The notes under the pieces are model-generated. The model was given only the letters and a program-made list of their open reading frames with translations. It was not told the origin of the DNA and ran no database searches. Positions 22,945 through 36,040 of a stretch of 64,000 bases of DNA are shown one piece after another (within the stretch, counting starts at the first letter, position 1; each line of letters opens with the position of its first letter). This stretch comes from Thuidium tamariscinum (Eukaryota; Streptophyta; Bryopsida; Hypnales; Thuidiaceae): NCBI GenBank assembly GCA_947034885.2, contig OX344758.2:5954501-6018500 (forward strand), read 5' to 3'. The translations under genes and the position numbers were made by a program.

Positions 22945-24469
22945 GGGACTGTTCCAAATGGACTTGAGCTAGGATGCAAAATCGATCCGTGGAATTGAAG
23001 AGTGGCCGCTCGCTCGCTCGCTCAGCCTGCATGTCTCCTGACTCTCCTCAATGAAGGAAAACCGCGTCGTCAGTGTTCTGGTGCATGTGCACGTGCTGTC
23101 TCTTCTGAGCGTCTGGAAGTTGTCTTCTGCAATCTGCACCACTTCCGGACGGGCTTGCGCCTGCATGCATGCCAGGCTCGAGAATCCAAGCATTCATTCC
23201 GCTGCTGCTAGCTGCAACCGGCCTTCTCGAGCGAGTTCTAGCCTCAGTTGATAATGGGGAACCATGGGCGGCTGCTTGGAAAATTCATTTGAAGGGGTTT
23301 TCTTTTCTCAGTCTTCAATAAAAGTAAAGACAAATGTATGATGATGAGGTAAGAGCAATGGAGTGTGAATAATAATTTTTGAGAAAGTAAGAATTTGTTA
23401 TGAAATTTAAAAGTGTGTTGTGCAAGTAGATCTCAAAAGTCAACATTTGTTCTTCCTCCCACAAAACAAAAAGTGCACCAGTAATGGACATGTTATTCAC
23501 CTTGTAGGCACACAAATGTAGCATTCTTTTTTGAGCAAAATTTTCCTTGGCCTAACAGATTTTGACTTCTCTTGCACTCTCCTTCCAAATTTCAGCCTAT
23601 ATCCCACAACCAAGAAACCAATACAAGGCCAAAAATAAACACTCACACTAATGGTCTCAATATTTTCCTACATCAACCACAATATGAACTATGGCATTGA
23701 TCAACTCTTTAATAGGGAGGATGTGCATTAATTTTTCTACATTAAGGACCTAGACTTGGCCCTTATTTATATAGATTCCAGGTCTTCAATTAATGTACAT
23801 TCTCCCTATTTAAGGGTTGTTGTGGGCTTCCTCAAAGTTCAAGTCCTAGGGCACAAAGTTTAGGATTCACAATCTATTTGTTGAGATGGCAACTAACTCA
23901 TTAGTTGGTGTTTTAAATAAAGATGTTGGACCAACCTAAAATATTCCAATGCAAGGCTTGGATATTGCATCTACTATATACACCTTTACAATCATATACA
24001 ATATAATTACGGATATTCAGATAGTTTATTGGATAAAGTGCATTGAAACTTAAAGGTAATATAATCTAAACAATCTATTGTTTCATCCCTTGGTTAGCAC
24101 TGCTTTATCACACACCTATGAAAAATACTAGAAAACTTTAAGGTTAACTATTATTGATTATGTGCACTTTGGTTTGCAAAGAAGTGATGATATAGAGTTC
24201 TACTTTTTGTTTCTATTAAAGCCTTCCACTCCAACAATTGAAAGAATAGAGGCCTTATGTAGGGGCTCTAAATCTTTCTCATGTCCATCAATTATTAAAC
24301 ACTACAGAGGACAAAAAAATTTGATGAATGACTTTCAAGGATATTGTGAAAATAAAGAATGCTAGTAGTACTTAGATCTTTTTTTTGTGAGCTCCCTAGG
24401 TGTTAAGTCTCATTCACTAATGTTAAGAAATATTATAGATGAATTTTTTAACATCCCATAAAATTTCAT
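22945..24469. other. Spacer, GC-richer at its start, with a hairpin
   Basis: Positions 22980-23250 are GC-richer and contain a GCTC tetranucleotide run near 23007-23023, but no recognisable protein. The remainder is AT-rich without a supported gene. Confidence 0.4.
23706..23815. repeat. Imperfect inverted repeat, about 27 bp arms
   Basis: Left arm 23706-23732 (TCTTTAATAGGGAGGATGTG...) pairs with right arm 23789-23815 with few mismatches, and the inner GACCTAGACTTGG and CCAGGTCTTC also partly pair. It may be a very short fold-back MITE. Confidence 0.6.
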
Positions 24470-25201
24470 GGGTCATTGCAAGAAAGGGCGTCCATTTTTG
24501 TAGCGTTCTGGATTTGGACACTTTTTTTTTCGGGAGTACTATTTAATTAGAAAAACAATTTTAAAAAAACATGAAAAATATGTAAAATGCATATACTTTA
24601 AAGAAAAAGGTATTCTGTGAAAGAAAAGCTTTGGAAAATTCTTTAAGTAGGAGAATTAGAAAAGTGCCAAAACTCATGAAAATGGGCATATTTAGATTTT
24701 AATTTGTAAAAAATAGGAAAATTTATTTTTCTCAAACCTAAAAATTGGCCATTTGGGTAGAGTTGATGGTGATGAGATTTTACCAAAAAATTTATCTTAG
24801 TACCATCATCAATGTTCAGAAATTGCATGCAATGGGAGTGCTGTTTGCATGCATGTGGAGGACATAAAATAATGTATTTTTAGATTTCCTTTGGTAGGAA
24901 TATGCTTTCCTACTATACAAATGCACCGTAAAAATCTCAGCTTTAGATCATTAAATTTGGGGACTCCGAATGTAGTAAAAAACCCTAAACCTCCGTTTGT
25001 GACAAATTAAGAAAAATTATTTTTAAATATAAAATTATTATTTTTAATTTCTGAAAAATAAGGGATGTGAAAACATCAAGTTAGAGAGGTCTAATAATTA
25101 TTTCATATTGTTAGAGCTTTAGATTCAAAAGTTATAGCAGAAAAGAATGATGTCACTCCCATTGTGACGGAGAATAGGACCGGCGTTTCTTACAATGACC
25201 C
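24470..25201 (-). mobile_element. R-family element, copy 4
   Basis: A 732 bp element, ends GGGTCATTGCAAGAAAGGG and, as complement, GGGTCATTGTAAGAAACGC. It has a perfect 4 bp duplication TCAT (24466-24469 and 25202-25205). It is in reverse orientation relative to copy 3: the block AAGTAGGAGAATTAGAAAAG at 24646 is the complement of the CTAGTTCTCCTAC segment of other copies. Confidence 0.85.
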
Positions 25202-25205
25202 TCAT

Positions 25206-28200
25206 GTAAAACTTTGCTACTATATTCAAGTAGAAGAAAAAATTCAAGTTAGAATACAAATGTGTACAATGTAATTGTTTGAAGAGTCACTTATTTTTCA
25301 CCATAGTTACTTGTTATTACTATTATGACCCAAAGGTGCTAGTCCTTGAAAATTTAAATTATTTCTACCTATGAAGTATAATTGCCACCCTAAATATTCA
25401 AATCTTCAATCAAAACATTCATTGTCCACAACAACAGAAGAAGAGGTACAAAAGTTTAAAATGAAAATCTACTAGTGTCAGGTTTCATCTAGAGTTTTTC
25501 CTTTATACCTCTCAAAAGTCAATCAAATTGATAATCCCCCCTACACTATTAGATGAATTGCACCCACCCTTCAAAGTCAAATTATAAATTGGAAATCAAG
25601 CATTGAGTACATTTACATGTGTAAAGGGTAGAAATATTCAAAGACACACTTCAAGTATACGACATGAAAGGAACTAGCTAAAGATAGATGACTTTTAGAA
25701 TAACTCTAATAAAAATTTATAAAAAATTTCAATTGAAAAAAAAAATTGAAAAAAATTCTTACCTATAAGAGTATAAGGCTAGTGACAATAGTAAGTGAGT
25801 GGATGATGGATTTTGCAACTTGACAAATAAGCTTAACTTACTCACTGTTCGTTGACATGTGGGAATAGAAGCTAGGTCATTCCCTTTCAAATTTCTTCCA
25901 ATTGTATCTAGCTTTTCAAATGTTGGCACATGAGTTTGAATGTGAGCAGTTTCTCCGTAAGCTTACTTATTAGTTAGTAGCACAAATTTGTTGCAATGTA
26001 ACATTGAACTTAGGAGAATATAGACTGGATGAAAAATATTTGGGATGAAAAAAGATAAATATTCAAGATGAAAACACAACCATATTTTTGACAATGGATC
26101 ATGATAGATCAAGTGACAATGTGTATTTACTATAATATTAGATTATTATTATTGACACCAATGTGTTCTAAGTTTCTAGGCCAATCCAACTAATGAGCTC
26201 TATTAAATCTTTGGGATTCTTTGTTGCAAATTTGTAGAGTTGTTTTTTCATCAAAGGTCCATGGAAGCAATCTAATGATGGAGTCTTGGAGTGCAATTTC
26301 AAAGCTAAATTAGATAGCAAAGATCATATTTCACAATAACAATAAGCTAGGTGAAAAGAAGTGAATATCCCTACTTGTTGCCATTAGCACCTCCCCCTGC
26401 ATATAACAAATGTAAAAGAAATCTAGGACCATTCATCTAACCAATCAAAGAAATATTGTAGCCATTCACATTCAAAAATATGGATATGATAGGGAATATA
26501 GAATATGTACATCATGAGGAATACATACATAATATGTATGGAATATATTTAGGAAATATGGCCATATGTATCCATACAAATTATACAAATATATATACAT
26601 GGCTATTCAAATATAAATTTCACATATCCCATTTTGTTTGGAAACCAAATTAGATGTGAAGGAAATTATTCATTTTTTATTAGCCTCCTATTCTTATAGC
26701 TTAGGCTATATAATTTCTAATTAGATGAGATATAAGTGCCCGTATCAGTGACAAAATTTAGGTATATTAGTAACAATAGGAATAAGAAGAATGTCTAGGA
26801 GGTTTACATTGAAAGCATACAATAATCACAACATATACATTGAAAGTCACAATGCTCACTTCTATCAATTTTGTAACCATCATATGGTTGGAAATAGATT
26901 TGCTTACATATGAAGAATTGGTTGTATAGAATCCTCATGAAAGAAATCCATGGTAATAATATTGTTAAAGGAAAAAATGTTTAAAATTTTGAAATCCTTT
27001 TTCCCCATGCCACAAAAGGATTTTTCTATAGAGGGATATTTTTTTGTGAAATTTTTCCATGCTCCAAATAGGTTGAATTGTTTGAATAATTGAAAATGGG
27101 TTATGGGTGATCATCTTGATAACAAAAGTACAAATATGGGGTGGAGAGGTGTGTCACAAGCAACCATGTCAATAGCAACGTAGTACATGTATCCCTTTCA
27201 GAATTTTGGGAAAAATTTAACCACCAATGGCTAAATGACACACATGCCCCCATCCAATTTTTCATAATGAATTCACAATCAAAAGCCTTAGTTTTTTTCA
27301 ATATGCTCCAAAAAAGCAGTTCCACAAGACTATGTTCTTGGGCAAATTGGGAGTGATACAAATGCAGGAAAATATAGGATCATATTGGAAATGCCATTGA
27401 ATCTCTTCCAATTATCTTCTCTCACTCTGCTTGTTTTCTACCAACTAGATATGAATGAAAAATTTTGTGTTTTTTTTTCAAAGATGGAGTCATATATGTA
27501 CCTGAGAAGCCATATAGTTTTCAAATTTTTGGAGATAAATTAGAATAAATGTGAATTATATAAGAAACAAATGAAAAAGTTTCATATCAAATACAATACA
27601 TACTCAAAAATCTGAATTTTCACCATTGATAGATGCATGTTATATTTTATAACATTGTGGTATAAACCAAAATTAGTGTACTTCTATAAAATTAAAGTAT
27701 CAACAAATCACAATTATCAGCCCAAAGTTGATGTTGTTGTAAAAGTTTGAAGCTAAGTTGCTTTTTTAAGAATTTTCAATTGGAGTGGAAACTAAAATGA
27801 ATATGCTTCATTTCATTAGTTGGACTCAAATTCACATCAAGGGTACACATGAAAAAATGGCCCAAATACACTAGAAGGGTGATTCATTGCTAAAGCATCT
27901 TTTTCTTTACTTCTTTAGAAAAGGCAATATTACCATATTCAGGGCATTTGCAATATTATTTACTGTAAATGTACTTAAACAACTTCCAAAAATATATTGG
28001 ATGAATAAGCATTTTTTCCATCCTACAATCTTAAATGAAGTCATCCATTAAACATTTTTTTGTCTATGGCACCTTTCTATCATTAACCCTTTGAAGTCTA
28101 AGAAGTTCACAACATTGTCTTTTTTTTTTATGAATTTTGTCTACTTGGCATATATGGTATTGACGTAGGACGTGCATAGATTGAAGTCTATACACAATAG

Positions 28201-28834
28201 TAACAAAAAGCTTGTAATCATGAACAAGATTCAATCACATGACACTCCCAATTTGGATCATTATTGTACTTGCTATATATCTAAGAAGCTCAAAATAGTC
28301 ATGTATTCAAAAAAAAAAGAATGGTTTTCAATTAGAATACAACTTTATTTGTGATATAAATATATGGTTTGTTAAGAACCATGGTATAGTCTAATTTTTA
28401 AAGTAACTTTTGAAATGAAAATATTATTTTTACGGTGAAACATATTTGAACACTTTGACTTGTAGAATATTTGCAAAGAGAAGTTTAAAAAATCTATGTA
28501 ATGAAAATTTTAGAAAATTGATACAAGTTGTCTCTTATAATATATATGTATATATATGTGAATGAAAAAAACAAAATATAATGTGAATAGGACAGTTTTT
28601 GCATTCATGTATTTTTTATATTTAAACTTTGAATTAATAGCTAGGTTATTTGAAATAGTTAAAAATTTAGATTAAAAATTTGTGGTCAATACATATAGAG
28701 TTGGTAAAAATAGTATAAAAATTGGTTAGATTATGAAAATGAAGAATATCAATTTTAGAATCAAAGGCAAAAACAACAACAAAAGGTAAAAAAGAACAAA
28801 ATTTTATTTGCCTAAATTCCAAACTCATAGGATT
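25206..28834. other. 3.6 kb AT-rich spacer with decayed repeats
   Basis: No supported gene. The stretch about 27440-27870 is a worn relative of the TTAA-flanked element at 53219-53945 (shared TTCATTTCATTAGTTGG and TGAATTTTCACCAT-type blocks). About 28190-28330 is repeated in inverted orientation at about 31970-32110 (shared ACTCCCAATTTGGAT). TTAACCCTTTGAAG at 28085 looks like an isolated TTAA-type end whose partner I did not find. Confidence 0.45.
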
Positions 28835-28838
28835 TTAA

Positions 28839-29783
28839 CCCCTAAAGGTTTTTGACTATGTTTTCACCAAAAACGCTCCAAAACTGCCATTTCTAAAGGA
28901 AGTACAAAATTTCAAAGAAGAAAATTCTTTGAACATTTGTAACCATAGGATCTTGTATCGCACTAGTTCAAAAAGATGTGGAAAAAATTTCAGAAATTTC
29001 CACCATGTAGATTGCAAGATATTAGTGTTTGAATTGTCAAAGAACCATTTTTTGACCCTGCGAAAATCCGGACAGCTTTACTTCAGTAGCTCACATTTAT
29101 ATGAAAAAATATCCAAAATGTTTGTAACTCTTTGGATTCATTCTTCAATTAAAGTTGGCTACATGCTTGAAAATTTTCAAATAATTTGGAATTGTACAAG
29201 ATATAGGAAAAAATTAAGAAGTAGAAAGAAGTAGAAAATGATCTAAAATACTAATTTGTTTACTATTTTTTTATGGGATTGAAAAATGCCAATCCCAAGG
29301 GTTGTAATGTTGTAATAAACAATATACACCCAAATTTTTTGTTTTTATTCAAATATATTAAAAATTGAGTAAAATAAATGACTTCAAAGTTTATTTTAGT
29401 ATAGAGATTCCATAAGTACCCATAAACTATCCACAAACTAAAACTCCTATAACTTTCATCTCATTAATCAAGATGGAATGATTCAAAGCTTTCCAACTAG
29501 ATAAAAATCTAAAGAACAAACTTGAAATTTGAAAATTCAAAAAAAGGGATTTTTGAAGAAGTTTTTTTTGTTGCCTGGATTGCCGGCCAAATAGAGAAAA
29601 CTACATATCATACAATAACTTTTTCACTATGTTGTCAAAAGCTATGAAAATTGTTGGGCCTTAAAGCTACTCCTCAGACACTTGTTCTGTGAAAATTTCA
29701 AAGAAAAAAAATAAAAATTCCATTCGTAGTGAGTTGCCCAAAATTGCTATGTTGCCAAAAAATGTAGTTTGGTCCTTTAGGAG
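28839..29783 (+). mobile_element. piggyBac-like element, long form, copy 1
   Basis: A 945 bp element bounded by TTAA at 28835-28838 and 29784-29787. Ends are CCCCTAAAGGTTTTTGAC and, as complement, CTCCTAAAGGACCAAAC. It is similar over its length to 36041-36950. No open frame resembling a transposase, so it is non-autonomous. Confidence 0.75.
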
Positions 29784-29976
29784 TTAACCTCCCCCCCTTT
29801 GTACACAAGATTTTTAATTGATTTATAGCTGAAAAAGCTAAAAAATATCTAAGCAATTAGAAGCTAGGATATGTAGTTGCGAAATAGTAATTGAAATCAA
29901 CTAAATACATTAGAGGGGATTTGAGGCCTTTAGAAGGTTGTTTCAGCCTACTTACGATGATCCTTGCTCTATTTAC

Positions 29977-30062
29977 AAATACCAAAAGTTCCCATTTATT
30001 AGTATGAATACTAGAAGTTCCCACTTATCGGAGTGTAAATACTATAAATTCCCACTTATTGG
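29977..30062. repeat. Short tandem repeat, three units of about 31 bp
   Basis: Three imperfect units around AAATACTANAAGTTCCCACTTAT. Confidence 0.6.
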
Positions 30063-33000
30063 ACTCTTCATGGAAAGCTCATGAACGCATCTCTAAAACA
30101 CTTATGATTAGTGGGCTAATGGCCTAGGTTTGCAATGCTACTACTAAAATCACCCATTGATTGAGCTTTGGCACATTAAAATATTACTCATCAAAAATTG
30201 GCTTTACATTCAAAAGAATTGAACAAATTCACCATTTATGACTCATAGCTCAAAAAGCCTCTTATTGTAAGTTTTTGGAGAAGAAGAGACAAACTCTTTT
30301 TTACAAGTGGAGTAGTAGTAAATAAAACAGTCCATATGAAATTTATAAATAAGGATTAGTAGGATCTCAACCACTCATAGTTAACTCGAATGCATAAATT
30401 GTGTTCAAAATTGAATTTCAAACCTCCTTCAAGCAAAGTATAATAATTGTTTTCTTAAAGTTTTGAACTAAAAAAAGTTGGGAAAAAAATTGAGTTTCAT
30501 ATCTCACAACCTATTTGTACTTTTGAGCCTCCAATCAAAAGTTATAGACGATTAGAGAAGTGTCAAAGGGACATTTTTATAACATTTTTTTGGACATTTT
30601 CAAACATCCTTGATTTTTGTCTGTAACTTTCTTTTGGAGTCTCAAAATCACAAACCAATTTTTGGAGATGAAACTTAATTTCATCTTAACTTTTGTAGTT
30701 CAATTTTTTTTAACATTATCACTCTTTGGCTAAATGAGGTTTGAAATTGAACTTTGAATAAAATTCCTATATTTTGACAACAAATTGTTAAGCTTTCATC
30801 TTCAAATTATCCCATAATCTTTGAGGATTCATGATTAACTATGTATTTCACTATAAAAATAGCCTCTCTAGCTACCCTTCATTTTCACAAAATCTCATTG
30901 AATTCATTCCCTCAATTGGCTAACTAAAAAGCTTTTTAGTGGTAGATGGTCAAATGGTAGATAGGGAACCAACTCAATGGATTGATAACATATTCTTTCT
31001 TATGTCATAAATTTTAAATTAACTTTGCATTTGATCTTGCTATTTGTGTACAATAGATTCCTTGTCTAATGTGGCAATGTCTCAACCACATTAGATTAGT
31101 AGCCACCAAGAAAGGCGTATTTATATAAAAACATCTTTGGTACTCATAGTCTACTAATGCCCTCAAACCCCTTTGAATGAATTGGGGTTATGACTAGGGA
31201 GTTAGAATCGGTAGTGGTGTAGGGACTTCCATTGATTGGAGATCATCTTTAAAATTAGAATGCCCTAAGCTTCTAACCCTTGTTGAAACTCTAAGTTATC
31301 AATGAATCAACATTGAAACATATGAAAGGACTTTCTTTAATGATAATATCATTATGTGAAAGCAATAAAATTTCATGAAAACAACAAATTTGGATAGTGT
31401 GATTTAAGTGGCCATGAAAAGACTATTATGAAGACTTTGATTTGATACTAATGTATGCCATTGGTTTCTAAAAGAATGCCACCAAATTTGAGCACTTATA
31501 TATAAATCACTAGTCATACTTTTTAGAATAGACTAGAAAAAACACTTAAAGAAGATGAACTTTGGATCACAAACTCTTTAATCACCATTCTAAATTTGAT
31601 TTTATACAAACTTTTCATCGCCATTCTAAATTGTGTATTGATTGAGTTGAAAGACTCCTTGGCAAGTCTTCATGTAACAAACTATCATGTTAGACTCAAT
31701 TCTTGCCACAAAAGTAATGAAAATAATTACTTCATATTTGATTTAACAACTTTTAGATATAAAAAGATTCTTGCTAGTGTAATTCGAGTTTGATGAATAT
31801 GAGCTTGAATGAAAAATATACACATACAAAAATTGAAATTTTTTGAGGTTGTGAAGATGAAACTAGTGACCATTAACCACTATTAATTTGTGGAGAAATG
31901 CATACACTATATTGACATCTTTCATTTGGATGTCATTGTCATTGTAACATTTGAAACTATACTATGCTAAAATACAAAACCACATATAGAGTGCATGGCC
32001 ATTTTGTAGCTTTTTAGATAGTGTGTAGGAAGTGCAATACTAATCCAAATTGGGAGTGCCAAGTGACTAAGGATTTGCATCAACATAAATAAAATTCTTT
32101 TTGTCACCAATGTGTATATGAGTTGGTGCAATTTCTATGACAAATATGCAAAAAACACCTATTATATATAGAATTTGCATAGGCTTTCCAAACCTTAAAG
32201 ATTTAAAAAGGAAAAAAATAGTTCATTCATTCTTGTTGAAAGAACGAAATTACAAAAAAGCTCAACATACATTCCACCACTAGCTTTTTTTTAACCATTT
32301 TGGAGAAGTAGCCAAGTATTTTCTTCAATATTTTTATGATATTTGGTCACATCTATATCTAAATAAGGTGATACTAAGGTAAAATTTAACCATCGGTTTA
32401 AAAAAAGCAATAATCAAACTGTTTTGATTGGAAAAAATGAAAATTTCCTTCAAAAAAATTAAAATGTAGCCAACTACCAAATCTCATACATGACTTAACC
32501 CTAAAAGCCCTTTGCAATCGTATAGTATATCATGGATTTGGTGGTATTTGATTAGAAAAATATTGACCCAATACTTTTCAATATAAAATAATTTAATGAT
32601 CATGATAGGTAATAAATAACCGAATGTATCACAATTCTTTTATTAAATCCCAATTGAAGAGTTGTAAGGCTAAACACAAACCCCAATGGCCTTCCAAGGG
32701 TTGATATCAAATGCAGCATTCCATGTTTCTATCAATATCTTATGGATATCATGATTCACGAGATTGCAAAAAAAAAACTTTTCCTCCAATTAGGTCGACC
32801 ATAGTTTACAGAGCCCTGCTTTATGATTCAAAAAAGGACCTGCCCATTAGAAAAGTTGGGCCAGACTATTTTGGTGCTATTTTGACACCAAAGGCTGTAT
32901 TTTGACAATATAGGTACCATTTTTTCCATATTGAGTGGGTATGAGGGTTGACACCAAATTTACTTGATTGCATTTCAATGCACCATCATGACACTATATT

Positions 33001-33267
33001 CACATGCCTTGAAGTTTCTGATGTGCTGCCTGTTTCCAGTTCCACCCCCAATAATAATTTCTTCAAGTTTTGTTGTTACTCAGTACATTGAAGAACAACC
33101 CTATCCACAAAATAAAGCTTTCTGAATCTGGTTGTCTACCTGAGATTGGCAAATGGCAATGCTTTAGAAGTTTCAGCTTTGGGCTGGCTTCCATGTGGAG
33201 TGGGTGGGGCCGGGGAAGCCCACCGCTTAACAAATAGTGGAATGATTTTTTGGAGGGATTCCCCAAA
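30063..33267. other. 3.2 kb AT-rich spacer
   Basis: No supported gene. It contains the inverted partner (about 31970-32110) of the 28190-28330 repeat. The last 250 bases before the T-family MITE are less AT-rich but carry no recognisable coding sequence. Confidence 0.45.
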
Positions 33268-33269
33268 TA

Positions 33270-33541
33270 AGGTAGGTACACCTAAAATGGCACCTGACCT
33301 TAAAGTGCCATCTACAATGTGCATACATTTTCGAAATCAGTCATGTACCCAGACTGTAGATGGCCATTTCAGAAACCAACTTGAACCGTTAATAACTTTT
33401 GCATACAGTATCCAAATCCTATGTTCTTCAGTGCGTTGGAACATGTTTTCACTTGCCAATAAGACTGTATAAAAATTTGAACAGCATGATGACAGGAGCT
33501 AGGCACAGTAAGAATAAGTGGCCATTTTAGGTGTACCCACT
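33270..33541. mobile_element. T-family MITE, copy 2
   Basis: 272 bp, the same length as copy 1 at 1310-1581 and similar throughout. Left end AGGTAGGTACACCTAAAATGG after TA at 33268-33269; the right end is AGGTGTACCCACT followed by TG, a probable point change of the TA duplication. Confidence 0.8.
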
Positions 33542-33727
33542 TGAGAAGTAGTCATGGCTTCTTCCTCTTGGTGAACTTTGCAGGAAAATCAAGTTGCGGC
33601 ATTGGACGGTTGGCTATTGTGCAGCCCTCTGGCAAGGAATATTCTTGTTTTGTGAAGTTTTTTCTACTTTTGTTATTCTACTTTGGAGGTGAATAACAAG
33701 TGTACAGAATCGTTTGCGAGCAAAGTT

Positions 33728-34035
33728 CACTAGAAGAAAATTGCACTATTCATGCCAAACATTGCGTTAAACTTATTAAATCTATGTTTTACTTAACAAA
33801 GACTGCGTTGCATTCAATAGCAAAGTGTGGAATGGATTTTGTTGAGTTCTCCCTCCATAATGCAAAATTCTGCATTTCAACGTTTCAACACAAAATTGAA
33901 CAAGTAAAATGCAGAATTTCGTGTTAGAATGAAAAATTTCGCATAACAAAGGGAGACTTCAACACAATCCATTCCACACTTTGATTTTGACTACAATATA
34001 GTTTTTGTCAAATACAATGTAGCTTTCTTCTAGTG
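33728..34035. mobile_element. CACTA-type fold-back MITE
   Basis: 308 bp with ends CACTAGAAGAAAA and CTTTCTTCTAGTG and a 3 bp duplication GTT (33725-33727 and 34036-34038). The interior is largely self-complementary (for example AAAGTGTGGAATGGATT against AATCCATTCCACACTTT). CACTA start and 3 bp duplication are diagnostic of the En/Spm (CACTA) superfamily. Confidence 0.85.
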
Positions 34036-34038
34036 GTT

Positions 34039-34556
34039 GTTGCCCCAACTTCGATTTTGTGTTCCGGAAGTTGTCGATCACACCATTGATTTGTCGAAGC
34101 TGTTGATTTCACCAATGATGTAAAAGCCGATAAATGCATTCACATGATTTTGATTATACACGTTTACCACATCTAAAAGCAGGGTGTCACAACTCCTTCA
34201 CGCTAATGGACTCCTGATTGGATCCTATTTTCTCTTGTTCTTCAGTGAAATTTGGTTGTTGAAAGAAGCTGTAACTATCCTTAATATTAGATTCTCCATT
34301 CCATCGTTGATTGGTGGGTTTGACACTTTCACTAGTGGCCATCCCCATGTGGAAGTTGGTCTTAAACTTAGGAGTGCTTTACACTACATCCGAACTTCCA
34401 ACTCTTCAAGTCCTTAGTGCAAGGATAATTTTTGATTTTTTTAGGTTGTAGAAGGTGAATTAAAATAAAAAATATTCTATCTGAAGGTTAGGTTTGGCAT
34501 AATTAAATCATTTTTGCAACAAGAAGGTTACATGTCATCTTATGAATGGTATGAGG
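34039..34556. other. Spacer
   Basis: No supported gene. Confidence 0.4.
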
Positions 34557-34560
34557 TTGT

Positions 34561-35220
34561 AGGTGATTGCAAGAAAGAGTTGTATAATTTTGCATCACAT
34601 TTGGAATGATAAAATTGCCATCCACTGTAACTTATGAAGTATAAGTCTGATGAAATATTTTTATATTTCTATTTCAATTTCACTTATTTGTCACACTTTG
34701 AGGTTTAGGATTTTTTAGTATTAGGGATTATTCAACATTACTAACATAAAGTTGAAATTTTTGTAGTCTATTTCTAAACTAGGTGGGCATGTGCCTACCA
34801 AAATAAACTTAAAAATACATTATTTTATATCTTCTACATACATGCTAATAAGGCCTCCTGGTGTACATACTTGCAAACATTGAAGATGGTTTCAAGGTTA
34901 TTTTTTTGATGAAAGTCCATTATGGTACCACGAAGTCCTTCCAAATTTACCAATTTCCAGATTCTTTGTCATTTTGTTTGTATTTTTTATAAATAAAAAT
35001 ATCAAAGAACCTATTTTCTTGACATTGTGTACTTTTCAAGTTCTCCTACTTAATATATATTTTTATAATTTTTCTTCTTATTATGGTACCTTCTTCTTAA
35101 ATGTATTAACATTGGTCATATTTTACATATATTTTTTAAATTATTTTCTAATTTTCTAATATTATCCCAAGAAATTGCCCAAATACTACAAAAACAGGTA
35201 GGTATTTTGTGCAACTATCC
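34561..35220 (+). mobile_element. R-family element, copy 5 (degenerate)
   Basis: About 660 bp. Left end AGGTGATTGCAAGAAAGAG; the complement of the right end is GGATAGTTGCACAAAATACC. The interior has the TATTTTCTTGACATTGTG and TTCTCCTACTTA blocks of the family. The flanks TTGT and TAAT do not match, so the boundaries are less sure. Confidence 0.6.
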
Positions 35221-36036
35221 TAATATAGCCCTTTGAAAATCTAACTTGGAAATTCAATTTATGCACTTGAGTGCGAGTTCAAGCCTTCATATATGAAATA
35301 GCAGTTAGGAATACAAAATATGAAGATCAAATTTCTAATTTTAGGTTTCAAATTCTCTCATGTGTGCAATTGACATCTAAATGCCCAAGGCCTCATATTT
35401 TGGTGTTAACTAAACTTTGAAGTTAAACAAAAAATTTCACCAAAGTATTTTTTTTAGTATTTATTCTTTTTACTTGAATATTTGTTCTATAAAGCCTATT
35501 TTGAGTATCAAAAATACAATTTTGAAGAAAATTATTCATGTTCTTTCTATTGAAGATTTTATACAAGGATGTCCATGATTGTCAATCTTGATTTTTATAG
35601 TCTTCAAGACTCTTGGAGATGAGTGTCGATATACACTAGATCTTAAGGGAGGTAGGGGGATCACACCAAAAATTCATGTGAAAATTTGTAGAATAGATTT
35701 GAACAAACTATTTATCAATCATAGTAATGCATTATATTTCTTAAATTTTTTTTTAATGACTTCAATTTTAGATTTGACATGTAAAAAGAAGATTAAAAGA
35801 TTTCAAATCTTTTTCATAGGTTTAACATTTTCTTGATAAACATTGCCTAGAAATATTGTAATCTTTCAATCCATAAGTGATATTGTTGGGGTTTTGTTTT
35901 TGTATGTGATCCATGTAGTTTGACTTTGTGTAGTTACAACTTCTAAAAATTGAAAAACTTATCAAATTTCTAGCTTTCTTGTTTAGTTTTGAGCAGACTC
36001 CAATGAGCTCAGAAAAAATCCTTGAGCATTTACAGG
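35221..36036. other. AT-rich spacer
   Basis: No supported gene. Confidence 0.4.
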
Positions 36037-36040
36037 TTAA

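Noticed and set aside
28085..28100. TTAACCCTTTGAAG as the left end of another TTAA-flanked element
   Set aside because: No matching right end with TTAA found downstream.
32497..32520. TTAACCCTAAAAGCCC as another piggyBac-like end
   Set aside because: No partner end within a plausible distance.
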